The notes: generated by a model not told the origin, from the letters alone. A stretch of DNA of 43,233 nt from Halocafeteria seosinensis (GCA_001687465.1 LVLI01000607.1:1-43233); one strand, 5' to 3'. Positions 30,453 through 42,262 are shown, counted from the stretch's first letter. A program made the numbers and translations.

Positions 30453-30817
30453 GGCTCAAGATGAGCATATGCAACAGTGCAATGCACATCTTTTCCAAGA
30501 ACTGCTGTGAAATATGAAACGTCCAACAGCAACTAATCGTCGTTTCACCTGGTAGGCGTAAGTAAAAGTAAGCCATATGAAATTAGCTACAGGTTCATTT
30601 TCCGGTTGTCCTACGTATACGTTTACCAAGAAGATGTTACTTCTTCCTACGTTTGCTCCATGGCAGCATTTATCCTCTCAAAAACGATTTCCTCCTATGT
30701 TTGTAATTACAATATCCCGTGGACCCTGTATTTCGTCCGGTAGGACGCTCACCCAGAGCCTCACTGGCACTGTAAACCCTTGCTGCAATGATGCTTTCTG
30801 ATAAACTGGGTTTTCCG
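30453..30817. other. Intergenic region between convergent genes
   Basis: This 365-bp stretch lies between the secreted protein and ATG101. It has three near-repeats of CCTACGTTTG or CCTATGTTTG between 30612 and 30705. No gene is supported. Confidence 0.45.
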
Positions 30818-32111
30818 TCATGTTATTTTTGGGGGACCCGCAAAGAGTTTGAACCTAAAATACCCATCTCCCTTCTGAGCATTGTTGTCAGTGCTATCAT
30901 TTTCATCGGTAGACTGTCTGAATATTTGCTGGCTAACTTTGGAAGTAGGCGAATCCGTTTGAGACCGAGGACGGCCTGAAGTTGGAGTATTTCCACTCCG
31001 TGTCCTTGTAGAATAACCAAGTTTCGACATTGAAAAATTGGAGAGTCGTGCAGTCATATTCCATCCATCTCTCGACGTAGCATTTGCCCCACCACCAACA
31101 ATCTCCGCTTTTTGGTTCTGACCGGCAACGTCAATCTCTACCCTGTACTTAACAGATATCATCGAGATGAAAATGAAGAATGCCAATATAATAAATAAAT
31201 AAATAAAATATAAAAAATAAAAAAAGCGTCTAAATAAGGACTACTTACGGGTATACCATCGGGTCCGACGCGCCAACGTTAGCTCCCCGCACATGGGAGG
31301 TATTAGCCACCGACACTTGGGCAATGTCAAAAATCCGACTGCGTAGTTCCAGCTCCAAAGCTTGTTGTTGGCGAGCCCTCTCCAGCACAGCGGCGGAATC
31401 ATTACTAGGATCTCTTGGGGTGACATCAACGATGAACGGGATCCTCCATTCCTCCCAAGCATGATGCTCCACGGAGCTAGTAAATCCAAACACCTTAGTG
31501 ACCTTTCTCTCCAACAGCTTTAGAGTGAATTCCGAGCGAAATGAGGATGGTGATACTTTCAAGTGGGTAGCAGCTTCAAATCGATTCACTGCGCTCTCTA
31601 CCGCCTCCACCGCACTCGACGAGCCACAAGTACAATACGCAACGTTAAATAAATCTGATGTGACCTGTGGCAGAGCCAACATAAATCCGGTAAGTAATAA
31701 TGACAGCTGGAGCTGGAAATTCTTAAACCAAAGCATAATACCTACCCGTTCGGGTTGAACTGGTCCTAACGCCCGATGGAAAAGGATGGTGTGCAAAAGA
31801 CAGCGGATAACTTCCAGAATTTGAAACTTTTCCACTTCCTGCATTATAACAAAATAATGCACAACGGGTCAGCTAATTCATATAACATAGTGATAGGCAT
31901 CGACACTGCGTAAATGAAGTGTCCCATCGAATAAACTTCCTAGGGAGCTCACTTCAAAGTCGTGGAAGTTAAAAGTCGCTGGCGACTCAATTCTTACCAT
32001 ATCGGGCAGTCTGTGGCAGATCACTCCTTGAGCATCCGTTGTGGATTGTATTGTTTTCCTCTCATACTGTTGCTGTTGCCCACCATGGTGAGAATGCTGG
32101 TCTGACGCCAT
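30818..32111 (-). CDS. ATG101: Autophagy protein ATG101, plant-like (330 aa)
   Basis: Exons 32111-31953, 31838-31746, 31664-31249 and 31142-30818. ATG101 is the HORMA-domain partner of ATG13 in the autophagy-initiation kinase complex. Diagnostic segments are EVIRCLLHTILFHRALGPVQ, DLFNVAYCTCGS, AWEEWRIPFIVDV and DPMVYPVEIDVAG, which follow the plant protein closely. The WF-finger position appears as KVFGFTS, without the expected tryptophan. The first 45 residues (His/Gln-rich) and last 90 (Ser/Thr/Arg-rich, TPTSGRPRSQTDSPTS) are extra compared with the roughly 215-residue plant protein. The last intron is AT-rich (TAAATAAATAAA). The gene is divergent from the ankyrin gene at 32481. Confidence 0.85.
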
Positions 32112-32141
32112 TATGCCGTGTATTCAATAATATTTGCGAGG

Positions 32142-32356
32142 TTGAAGTTGTCTCCGTCCATCAACACTCCGCCCCTGATCTACTGTCGCGTGTAAGCTAA
32201 CTAATGACACAAGCACTATTGAATTCTACAACACACAATATAAAACAGCTTCCTGATATCAATGCACAGTGAACGCTCGTTAGTCGACGGCTCTTGTTCT
32301 TCTTCTCGGGACAGGCGCTGGCCGACAGCGAAACTTCAACTTGTCGACTTCAACTT
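32142..32356. promoter_or_regulatory. Repeated TTCAACTTG / TTGAAGTTG motifs between ATG101 and the ankyrin gene
   Basis: GTTGAAGTTG (32142-32151), ACTTCAACTTG (about 32333-32343) and again CTTCAACTTG (about 32347-32356) lie in the 369-bp divergent region. The same core is seen upstream of the ankyrin cluster and the 19905 gene. That they regulate either gene is inference. Confidence 0.35.
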
Positions 32357-32480
32357 GCCGGGCGTTAAGGCCCCTGTCGAGCTCAATACACGATCTGCAC
32401 CAACGTTTTTGGGTGTTTCATTGTCATAGTATGAATGTGTAGTGTTTGATTTAGCTGTATCCGGTGTTAGGGCATAAAAC

Positions 32481-33662
32481 ATGTCGTCGTCGTCTTTGGC
32501 AGCGGCGGGAGGAAAAAGTGGCAGCTCCCAAGCGCCCACGGAATCCCAGACCTTCTGCTCCGTATGTCGTGTAGGGAAGCCGGAGCAGATCGAGAAATTT
32601 GTAAAGGAGCACTCAACAAGTACAGACAAAACGTCCGCCAGTGGGGCGACCCAAGCGGATGATACGAGCGTTAGTAGCGGAGCGAGTGTTTCGTCAGTGT
32701 TGAAGAAATTGGGCTGGTCTAAACCCACATCAACGTCGAATGATGAAGAAAAAGGACAGGAAACTTCAACAGAACCAACGAAAGGGTCCAATAAAGAAAA
32801 TGTTAATATTGTCGACCAAACGGATCAGAGGGAATACACGGGCTTAATGTGCGCCATTGAAAATGACATGGCTCAGGAAGCCGTGAGGCAACTGATTCTG
32901 GATTATGGTGCGAACGTGAATTATCATACGGTAAGGAATACCTAATAGGGCCGAATGAAACTATTTTGCTCCGTTGGATTACATTTGTAGTCGTGTGGCA
33001 GCCACTTACGAGATTGACTCCTTTACACTTGGCGTGCAAAGAAGGGAATGCATACGCCGCTCAACTTCTTCTAGAGGTTGGTGCGAGTCCTACTGCAACA
33101 GACGTAAGCTATTCGGATGGGTTGGATAAGTCTTACAGTGATAATTATCTATTTCTTCTCGATCGGGATGTTCTGCAGATTGCTGGTAGAACTTTTTTCC
33201 ATTACGCCGCCATCGGTTTAAACGGGAAAATAATTCGACGTCTTGTTGAGCAAACCTCGAAAGATATGCTGAATTCGGCCGACGTAAGTAGACAACATAT
33301 GGACGACGCAGCCATTGTCCTCCATTATTTTTCTGATGGCAAACGCGCAGGCACTCGGCTATACTCCTCTTTTAGTCGCCACGGAACATGGCAATCTAGA
33401 TGCAGTAAGAATGATGGTCCGCTGCGGAGCCGATGCCACCAGGACGACCAAGTTAAAGCACACCGCTCTCGAACTCGCTGATTGGTACGGTCACATCGAA
33501 TTATACAACTTCCTCTGCGAGATTCTACCAGCGGGAGCTGTTGAAGAGTTCAAAGCCAATGAAGCGCAGCATGCTGCCTCCGCTGGAGTTGGGAATTCTT
33601 CACAACAGAATGAGACCAAAACTTCTGAACAAGTTACGGAAACAACCTCTAAAGAAACGTGA
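32481..33662 (+). CDS. Ankyrin-repeat protein (322 aa)
   Basis: Exons 32481-32930, 33002-33103, 33179-33283 and 33351-33662, all phase 0. The first 120 residues are low-complexity Ser/Thr-rich, with a short Cys segment (FCSVCRVGKPEQIEKFVKEH). Four ankyrin repeats follow, again roughly one per exon: TGLMCAIENDMAQEAVRQLI, TPLHLACKEGNAYAAQLLLE, RTFFHYAAIGLNGKIIRRLV and GYTPLLVATEHGNLDAVRMM. A fifth partial repeat (TALELADWYGHIELYNFL) and a disordered tail end the protein. It has neither the leader, the U-box-like part nor the PH-like domain of the 3-10.6 kb family, so it is not a close member. It probably mediates protein binding. It ends 46 bp from the convergent acyltransferase gene. Confidence 0.85.
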
Positions 33663-33708
33663 GGCCCTTTAGAGATATAAAAGGTTGCAGCCATCAATCA
33701 ACAATTCG

Positions 33709-35053
33709 CTACCTCGTAGCGTCGGTGTTGAATGTCGCCATCAGATCCCATCCTCCGAAGGCCTTTCGTATCATTATATTCGTCAAGAAAACCAGTGTTA
33801 GAAACGATAACTCGTACCAGCCCAGTCCCCACTTCAAACAAAGGATATGCAGGAAAAAGGGGATCGGGATGAGCATCAGGGAACATATTATTTTGACAAC
33901 GGTCCAAGGTCTGAGTTGGTCCTCGGGCGGTTTGGATTTGGATCGTGCTCGTTGTCGTTTACGGGATTCAGTGCGAGAATTGGCTTGTTTGTCAATACAA
34001 TTCTGTAGCAGACGAGAATCTTCAGGTTGTTCGTAGAATCGTGTAAGGATATCTTCCTTGGTCTTGAAGTCGTTCTTGATCCACTTGGAAAGGCCATTTG
34101 AATAAACATCTTGCTCTGCACTCCCGTCTCTGGCTGAGGCCGCCGATTCGCCTCCTAGTTCTTTGCATTCGTCCATTACTTTCTTGATCCCGTTACGCTG
34201 GATGTGTATTTGTACGCGTCGGGGCATTCTGCCATTGAAAAGCGAAGATTCGTGCTGAGGTGGACCACCATCATAGGCGATCACAGCATCGTACACAGCT
34301 GTTAACGGCGCTCCGTAGTTCCCCGAATTGGGGATAGGTGCCAGGTTGTTAAATAGACACCGAGATCCGGTAGTTTTCGGATGAAGAACTTGGGTGTACT
34401 TGGGCAGATTGTGCTCCTCTGCATACGCATCCGAGAGTCGCACATTTTTCTCGGATAAATCAGTTCCTTCGGGAAAGACCAGCACTTTGTATGGCACCGT
34501 GCTTTCTCGGTACACTTTTGACATTTCTCTCATATGAGGTTCGTCGTGCTCCCATTCTCGCTTCAGGAAGAGAAATTGCATCACTTCTATAGCATTCCCA
34601 ATGAGCGGGTATTTCCTCAGACCCTCCTTGAGTACTATCTTCAGATGCTCTAGACTTCCGTGTTGCAGAAAGGGGTACCATAGAAACATCCTGCAGTTCA
34701 TGCATATACGTTCAATAGGGCACCGCGAACAAGAAGCACAGCAGCACCTACCAGTCCAATCGCGTTCTGTGGTTGCAAAAGAAGAGCGCATTATCCTTCT
34801 CCTGTATAGGATCTCCCGTGATCACGAATTCCACGCCATGGATATTGCGTAGCGCCAGGGCCATCACCGTGAAGAACGAGGCTCCCAGCTTGCTTGCGCA
34901 TTTCTGATAGACTCTGTAATGAATAGGCTGAAGCAATGCCACCAGGGGGAACCAAAAAAGACCCCATACTAATATACAGGTGACTAATAGCAGAAAATAG
35001 AGGCCTCCTTTCACTTTGGGAGGCAGCATTGAGAGGAAGGATATCTCAGCCAT
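33709..35053 (-). CDS. Lysophospholipid acyltransferase, LCLAT1/AGPAT type (427 aa)
   Basis: Exons 35053-34752 and 34690-33709; the intron splits the W of NHRTRLDW. Enzymes of this family move an acyl group from acyl-CoA to a lysophospholipid or lysophosphatidic acid at the ER or mitochondria-associated membrane. Catalytic H95 and D100 form the HX4D motif; VFPEGTDLSEKN carries motif III. An N-terminal membrane span (GLYFLLLVTCILVWGLFWFP) and two C-terminal spans (IICSLMLIPIPFFLHILCL, WYELSFLTLVFLTNIMI) match LCLAT1-like proteins. RMPRRVQIHIQR resembles the region after motif IV of that branch. Substrate cannot be told from sequence alone. A basic stretch (RTESRKRQRARSKSK) precedes the C-terminal spans. 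Confidence 0.87.
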
Positions 35054-35531
35054 GGCTGCTTCTCTACGTCGTAAGTGTGTCTCTATTTATTTGAAACCAT
35101 CATGGAGGTGTCCTTGTGCAACAAACAAGGTGAATATTGTCTTCCAGAAGAAGCCAATGGACGTTCGAAAACACGACTGGTTGAAGGAGCCCATTCAGTG
35201 CTTTCCAAGCATCGACCACACATACAAACTACGAGTGTTCTTTCCTCCTATTTTTGCGGCATGCATGGACCCCAATAGAATAGCCTGCCAGCTGTTCTTC
35301 GTTGAAGAAATGGGCACTGTTCCATACAACAATTACAGTCGCACAGGGTTTGTTGTTTGCGTTGGAAAACCAGCATGAACACTACAAAAACCTGCCTATT
35401 GTGCTTGTGAATGACGTGTGCTTGTGCTTTCTTGTGATACATCGTTTGTTTACTTGTTGGCTTCCTTGTGGTTTTTCCGGCACCACGCCTTCGTTGTGGG
35501 TTCTCCAAAGCTCTTTTAATCGTCAACTAGG
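35054..35531. other. Divergent intergenic region, nothing recognised
   Basis: This 478-bp stretch lies between the acyltransferase start and the glycosyltransferase start. It presumably contains both promoters. No conserved frame or repeat was found. Confidence 0.5.
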
Positions 35532-38525
35532 ATGTCTATGGACTTTAAGCCTTCCAATGAAGGAGGCACTCCTCCCTTTGCAGCTGTAGAACCCTCCGGA
35601 AATGGAGGAAACCTCACGGAACGGCCTTCAAATGATTGTGAACCCTACCGCAACCAAAGGGAGATGCAGCAGGAGCTTTTGCGTGTTTCCAATTCATTAC
35701 AACGAGAGCTCTCCACAGCATGGAGTGTGGCCAACAAGGTCACGCAGACCATGCATCGCAAGTAGGTATCTTTTCTTTGTGCATTCTGGGGAACACCGGG
35801 GGCTTTTCCTGCCCTGTATTACGGAGACGGACGGGATATTGCGGGAAACCTTGATCAATCTTTGTTGTTCGACGAAGGGGTTTTTCAACGGGCGTGGATG
35901 ACGTGTTAAGGGTTCATGTGAGATTTTTTGCTGTGCACAAGCGGTATTCCAGTCATTCTTTTCGCAACAAGAAGAAAGTATTCGCAGTTTATGGTAATAT
36001 CTGTATTTGAATCCCTTACAGACATGGTGATGAAAATGCAAACACGGATGGGTACTACTATGCTCAAGGCGCGGTTCAAGACGATGAGCCTTCGGACTCT
36101 GACGAAGAGGAAAACAGTCAGCAAGGCGGCTCTCAGCCATGGAGGATCAATGATAAATTGGAGAGAAACTTATACTCTTTGAAGAGGACACAAGCTGTTG
36201 CTGCGGATGCCATCGAGTCCATGTTCCGTGCAATAAGTAAGCAAGTGCACAATCACTGCGAGAATTGGTGGGAGACGTAATTGTAGTGGTTTTTGAAAAA
36301 ATCGAAACGCAGATGACTCTATGAGACCAGATAATGCGACGGGAAGTAGTAAGAGACGTCAGAGGGATCTCATGTATGAACTCTCTAGTGTGGTCGACGT
36401 TGCTGACCAGAACCTCCCTCGTCCAAAGTGCGCCTTGTTCGTGCACTCCTTGGAAAGGAACGGAGCCAACAATTTTGTTCTCTTTGTCACAAAGAAGCTG
36501 TTGGACACCCAAGAGTTTGAACTATTCTCTCCGAAAGACGGGCCCATGAAGACTGAGTTTGAGCGAATGGGGGTACCCGTCAATGTCGTGCCACCAGAAG
36601 AAGAGTCATATCATGAAGTGATTAAAGAAAAACTAAAGTCTGGGCATTTTGGAGTCGTCTTAGTCAACACTATCATGAGAGCGGAAGTAATCAACATTGT
36701 CCACGAAATGAGTCTTCCGAATGTGTGGGTCATACATGAGGCTTGGCCTGCGGATCAGTTTGAATACTATGCCAAGGAGGTTTTTTTGATGAAACATATT
36801 GATTCAGCAGTAATAACGCGGGCGTTTTCAAGCGCCGATCATATTGTGTTCCCAGCGCACGTTCAAAGGAAACTTTATGCCTCCTTGATTCCCCAATCTT
36901 GTGACTGCAGTGTGGTGTACAATGGAATCCCGCTTAAGAAAATTGACAACTTCCGCACCAAGAATGATCGAGAAGAAGTAAGAGCAAACTTGGGTTATAC
37001 GGAAAAAGACTTTGTTGTTCTTCATTTGGGAACGGTTTGCAAAAGAAAAGCCCAATTGTGCACCGCTCAAGCTTTCCGGAAACTGGTCAACGAACACAGT
37101 GACACGAGTGCGCGGCTTCTGATAGTCGGTGCTCGATACATACGAGATCATGAGATCAAGTATTTGAATGAAATCAAAGACGAAATTTCTGCTGGTGGTT
37201 TGGAAGATAAAGTCACAATTTTGGATATCCAGAAGAATGTGCTCCCCTATTACATGGCCGCCGACGTTGTTGTCGTTCCATCATTAAACGAAGTTCTGCC
37301 TTTGGTAGTGTGCGAAGCAATGGCGTTTGAGCGACCTGTGGTCGCATCTGACATCGATGGAATTCCAGAAGCTCTAACGGATGGACAGGATGGTTTCTTG
37401 ATACCTCCAGGGGATCCGAATTATCTTGCCGAACGTGTCCATCAATTGATCAATACACCCAAGTTGAGGAGACAATTCTGCCGGCGTGGACGGCAGCGAG
37501 TTATGCGACAATTCAGCTACGACACAATGGGAAATGCGTACCGTAGGATTATGGATGATGTTATCGACAGCGCGACAGAGAAGCGGATGAGATCGAAATC
37601 TCTTCGCATGCCTACACTTCCCAATTCCAAAAACGTCAGAGGGGGCGGACTGGAGAGTGAGGATGACGATAACAGTGACTATATGAGTGAGGAAGAAGAT
37701 AACGAAGATGAGGGCTCGGATAATATTGAACATAAGCAGCAGCAGAAGGAATCTGCGGAATTACTTGTTAGTAAGGGAACCCAGACCTCGGATGCCGGTC
37801 TACTTGGAAGCATGACAGTTCAGTATCATGGCCGAACAGAAAGTCCCATCGAGCCGCAACCCTCCTCTCAGCAAAGTTCGGACGAAAAGAAAGTGGTCTT
37901 GGTGGATATGGACAGCACTGTTGTCAATTTCGATGGAGCATTCTTACAAAGATGGATGAGACGTCATCCTGAATCGGCAAAGGAAGACGCGAAACTAGTT
38001 AATCATCGTCAACACTATGAGCTAGAAATGAACTTCCCTCTTGAAAAACGAGGAGAAGTACTTGCAACGATATCGGCCCCGGGGTTGTATGTCAGCATGG
38101 AAGCACATGAAGCTGCCATTCAGAAACTGAAATGGATGGTGGCGAAAGGATACGATGTGCGCTTAGTGACAGCTCCTCACCCCCTGTGTGCTGCGACCTG
38201 TGCAGCTGAAAAGTACCAATGGGTGGCAGACAACCTTGGTGCAGAGTGGCAACCGCGACTGATCTTGGCACAGGACAAGACCCACGTTAAGGGAGACATA
38301 CTTATCGATGACAAACCGAGGGTTGTTGGTAGTGCTACGCCTGTTTGGAAGCACGTAATCTTTAGCCAGCCGTGGAACTATAACCAACCGTCAGTTACCG
38401 TAGATGGGACGTACACGAACGCAGAAGAAACTGAAGAAGGGATAAGAATGCGAATACGTAACTGGGGCGAGCTCGAAGCGGTGTTAGAGAAAGTTTGTCC
38501 TCAAGAGAGCCTATATTCGGCTTAA
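35532..38525 (+). CDS. GT4 glycosyltransferase fused to a 5'(3')-deoxyribonucleotidase domain (885 aa)
   Basis: Exons 35532-35761, 36022-36236 and 36313-38525; phases agree. Residues 1-165 are helical and charged. Residues about 180-570 form a GT-B glycosyltransferase of family 4: CALFVHSLERNGANNFVLFV, VYNGIPLKKI, VLHLGTVCKRKAQ, and the EX7E motif in SLNEVLPLVVCEAMAFERPV (E475, E483), which binds the sugar nucleotide. An acidic linker follows (EDDDNSDYMSEEEDNEDE). Residues about 673-880 are a HAD-family nucleotidase of NT5C type with all motifs intact: VVLVDMDSTVVNFD (D680, D682), RLVTAPHP, and DKTHVKGDILIDDKPRVVGS. The frame runs through both domains without a break, so the fusion is real in this assembly. 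The substrate of neither half can be named. Confidence 0.88.
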
Positions 38526-38614
38526 GCATCGGAAATTGGTTTCCTGGTATTTGCTATGAAACCCAATACAACGTAACCTTACATTCATAACCTCTAACAC
38601 TTAGTAATCTTGTT

Positions 38615-41298
38615 TCATGGACTATACAGAGTCGAGTCCCACGGAAGGTCTTGCTTTAGAATTCCCGAAAGCACCAATTCTTCCGAATAAATCGAGCAAC
38701 CCTGATAAGCGAACCAATGTGACATTCTTGCGACGTCCCAATTGCTAGAAGCCGCACTTACCAATCTCTTAAATTTGGAATCCTTGCTAAACTCCTTCGA
38801 ACAAATGATGACGTGGTCAGCAGTAGGCTTCTTCGGCAGACTCCTCGCCCACTGCACCACAAACTTAATGTTAACATAGGCATCACATACATATGCACAT
38901 GACTGCACTTACTTTGGCTCCAGCTGCTTGGACTATATCGCGCAGCAGCTCCGGAGGTGGCTTAACCGACTTAGAAGCGTATATCGTGTATCCTTCAAAA
39001 ATCGGGGAGGCAAGGTTTCTCCTCGGGAGAACTTCTCTAAGATCAACCCCAAACAGCTTTTCATTTTTTGGATCCGCCAGCCTGTATTTTTCCGTATTTT
39101 CTCTCAGTAGGGGATCTGCATCGGGTTTAGTCCTGTCCACAGTGACGGCGCAATCAGGTGCCAACTCTATAAATTGTCCTGCTTTCCTGCTGTCCTTCAG
39201 CCACTGGTGAGTCACGATATGTGGGATTTTGGACATGGCGACAAGCAATTTTACTGTTCGCTGGAGTTCACTGGTAATTAAATGAGTGGCGGTNTGAGGA
39301 TCATCCACAATCTCCCCACCCATTTTTGTGATGTCCCTTTTCTCGACCTTTGTCGGCACTATGCAGGTAAACAATATTTTTACACTCGAGTTGCTGTCCG
39401 CAGTCGACTTCGCCTTCGCTCGCGAGCTCTTCGCAGCAGATAACTCACTCTTCTCATCCGCTGCAACTCTACGTCTTTTTACGGTTTTAGCGGTAGTGGA
39501 GGCAAATTCTTCTTCTTGTCCATCTGATGCGTCCTCCGTCTTTTTCGCTCGTTTAGAGACAGTAGATCTGGATGTTGACGTGGGCCTTCTTCCTTGACGA
39601 GCAGATTCATTCTCTTTCTTTGCCTCTTTTCTTTTTTCCCTAGGCGTTCTTGAAGCGGGAGTAATTTTTTCAGAGCTCCCGTTTCTATCGTCTTTGGTCG
39701 TTTGTTTGTCTTGGTGTTCAACTGCTGACTCTTCCGTGGAGTTGTCGCCATTACGTTGCTGCTGCTTTTTCTGTTTGGGCATCTTGCTACTACTCTTTCC
39801 TATTTGTTCGTCCTTCTCCAGAGCATGTGAGTCCTCGCCAAGGCCTTGAAGAGTTGACGAATAAGGCACAGTCATGCTCGCCCCTTCCACTTGAGTTTCT
39901 TTTTCTAAAGAGACGCTGTTCGACGTACTCTGTTCCGCCAGTTTGCTTGCCTTGAGTTCCCTAAATTCTTGAAGGGCAGAATCAAAGTTGGATCTACGCG
40001 TACTTTCAGTGAACAGATTTACAGAGCACTGGGCACACAGCGCGACAAGGAAAAACATGGCAATGGAGGACTACAACTGAATAGGACAGTACACACTTGG
40101 CTTACCTTGAAATCCCCTAAAACTATTTCAGTCCCGTCGTGTACGCAGTATAGCCGCCTAGGTAGCAAAAATACTGCTTCACCGGGTTCGTCGGCTGTCA
40201 GTCGTAACACATTTCGGATGATGCAAAATACTGAGTGATCGACACTTTATCCCACTTACTCCCAGCCGAATCTTGCGTTGGTCTATATATCGTTGTACCA
40301 TTAGTTGAAGACAAGTCGCGAATAGTATATATTCCCTCGGCCCAATTGATGTCAATGCTAGCATGGCGTAGCGACACGGGGGCAATATCGTTAAGTTGGA
40401 TAGCACAGGAGTCCGACCTGCCGATCGTGTTCTGTCCGTCACATAAAGGAAAGCGCCTTTGCTTCATCCGCTCGTCCCTGCAAACAAGCTCACCCATTTG
40501 CGGTGAAGGAACCTTCAGGCCGAGTCGTTTCCATAGGGCAATCTGCTGGTATGGAGGATCCCTCGACGGACCTGAGTCACCAAACAAAATACTCGAGTAC
40601 ACCTCCCTATTCCGGTTTTGTGTCTCTCCTTTCGACTTGTATTGAACGGGTGTAGTTGTTAGTTGTGGTTCTCCAGAGGGCGAATGCTGTGGTGCTTGGT
40701 TCGAGCGTGCTGAGGAGGAGGTAAACGCCGCATTGGAATGCACCACAGTCGTGTCTGAGTGGCTAATTCGTCCTGAAACATTATTACCCGTATAAGGTGG
40801 TGCAGTCCTAGTTTCCTCGCTCTGATACCTATCTTTAGTATCACCAGCAGAATTGCTCTTGCCATTTGTACGAGAGAGACTGCTTCGTTCAAACCCAATT
40901 AAGTCCTCACTTGTCGCTTTCTCACTTCCTACTTGCTGCTCCTGTGTCGACGGTGTGGACGATTCCCTCCACTGAAACTCATCTTCTGCTGTGGCTTGTT
41001 CTTGGTTCTTGCCCTTGTGATGCTCATTATGGGAAGGGCTATCTTCATCCGTGGTTATATCCTCTTCCTCCTCCACCTCAGCTTGTACATTCCACCGCTC
41101 TTTCGTTTCGCTCTCTTCCTCTGGCGGCTCTTCCACCTCCTCAATGTTATCCTGCTGTGTCTTGCGCCCCTTCTGGAAAGCTGCAGGAGACGAAGAGCGT
41201 TCTTCAGGGCCTTGTACAGCCTCCTTATCGTCGTCGTCGTCCTCTTCCTCGACCCGCGTTAACTTCATGCCTTGAGAACGTTCCTTGTCCAGATCCAT
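38615..41298 (-). CDS. FHA and tandem-BRCT protein, MDC1-like (826 aa)
   Basis: Exons 41298-40260, 40194-40106, 40028-38913 and 38851-38615. The N-terminal 270 residues are acidic and disordered (EEEDDDDDKEA). An FHA phosphothreonine-binding domain spans about 275-375: NTIGRSDSCAIQLND, VSLRHASIDI, IRDLSSTNGTTIY and HDGTEIVLGDFK, the last after a spliced intron. A basic linker (TVSKRAKKTEDA) follows. Two C-terminal BRCT domains (about 592-675 and 690-820) include KILFTCIVPTKVEKRDITKM, THLIT, RTVKLLVAMSKIPHIVTHQW and ELVLSGILKQDLP, close to the MDC1 pair that binds phosphorylated H2A.X. The Thr of FTCI and Lys of RTVK are at the positions of phosphate-binding residues. A role in the DNA-damage response is likely. 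One ambiguous base is at 39294. The stop is 89 bp from the convergent glycosyltransferase. Confidence 0.83.
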
Positions 41299-41446
41299 TT
41301 TCACGGGCTTTTTTTTTACCAGGGCCCCTTCTAAGTTTGTTTCGAGGGAAAAATCAATACACAATGATATACAATAATTACTGTAGACTGCATGGTGGAA
41401 TACGAACTTCAGACATCACTGCACTTGACGGAGGATGCACATCGGC
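41299..41446. other. 5' flank of the FHA-BRCT gene
   Basis: A short region holding a T-run on the plus strand just upstream of the start codon (A-run in the gene's sense) and no further recognisable structure before the repeat copy at 41447. Confidence 0.4.
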
Positions 41447-41500
41447 CGGGAATTCCCGGCCGGTGGGCTATCTGTCACATTTGTGTGTGTGTGTACATCG
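41447..41500 (-). repeat. Dispersed repeat, inverted short copy
   Basis: Read on the minus strand this is (AC)n, then AAATGTGACAGATAGCCCAC and CGGCCGGGAATTCCCGGCCG, matching the start of the copy at 43087. GGCCGGGAATTCCCGGCC is a perfect palindrome at its inner edge. Confidence 0.75.
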
Positions 41501-42215
41501 GGCAGTCAGTAAAAGGAAGCTTAGGTGAGCACCTCAAACCTTGAGAACCCCACAGTATAGTTTTGGTTCACCGTAGTGCACTATAGATGGATCTTCTTAA
41601 TATTTCTTGCCGTCGCGTCGGCGTCGAACTGCTCCGGCGTGCCGTAAAAACTTTGAGGGACGTACAGTCTGGCATGTTCGGCGATATGAATCACAGTCTA
41701 TCTTATTGAAACTGTCTCAGGGTCGGTTGATGATATAACAATAAAAGGAATCGGCCCTTGCAAATTACCATGGAACTTCGCGCCGAAGTCGCGAATCATG
41801 GCCCACTGGCCCATAATGGGCGTACCAACCAAGCCAACAGTACACACAGCCAACAGTACAATCTGCTAAGTCCGAAGCAGACAGATGATATCAATCAATG
41901 ATGGTTGTATGCCGTAAGGTTAACGCAGCACCAAAGTTCGTGACTCAGGAGAGGCACTCGTTTTCAAGTTAAGAAGTGTATTACAAGTAGTATTGCTCCT
42001 ACATGCTACCCTAGGCCATGTGGGAGGTGAACCCTCCCGTTGTGGTGTATCAATGTGATAGACAGTTTGACCATCATCATCAGGTGTAAGTCCCGCATCT
42101 CGCTTTTTTCCCAGCGAGAGCCCGGTTCTTTACTGGCAATTCTCTCTAGGAACTTGACCGCGTCTTCCCCGAGGCGGGTGTCTCTGTAGCTTCGGTTTGT
42201 TTCAGTAACCTCCGT
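41501..42215. other. Unassigned repeat-flanked region
   Basis: About 700 bp between oppositely oriented copies of the CA-rich repeat. No domain was recognised in any frame. It may be internal sequence of a decayed mobile element or unrelated DNA. Confidence 0.4.
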
Positions 42216-42262
42216 AGTTACACACACACACATATGTGACAGATAGTCCACCGGCTGGGGAG
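42216..42262 (+). repeat. Dispersed repeat, short copy
   Basis: Contains ACACACACACATATGTGACA followed by GATAGTCCACCGGCTGGGGA, a diverged version of the start of 43087-43226. It is a direct repeat of that copy about 870 bp away. Confidence 0.75.

Noticed and set aside
38763-38779. A tiny intron at GTAAGTGCGGCTTCTAG in the last BRCT exon
   Set aside because: Only 17 bp long; reading through gives the expected BRCT ending.
40866-41528. Plus-strand open frame of 220 codons
   Set aside because: It is the shadow of the acidic N-terminal part of the FHA-BRCT gene.
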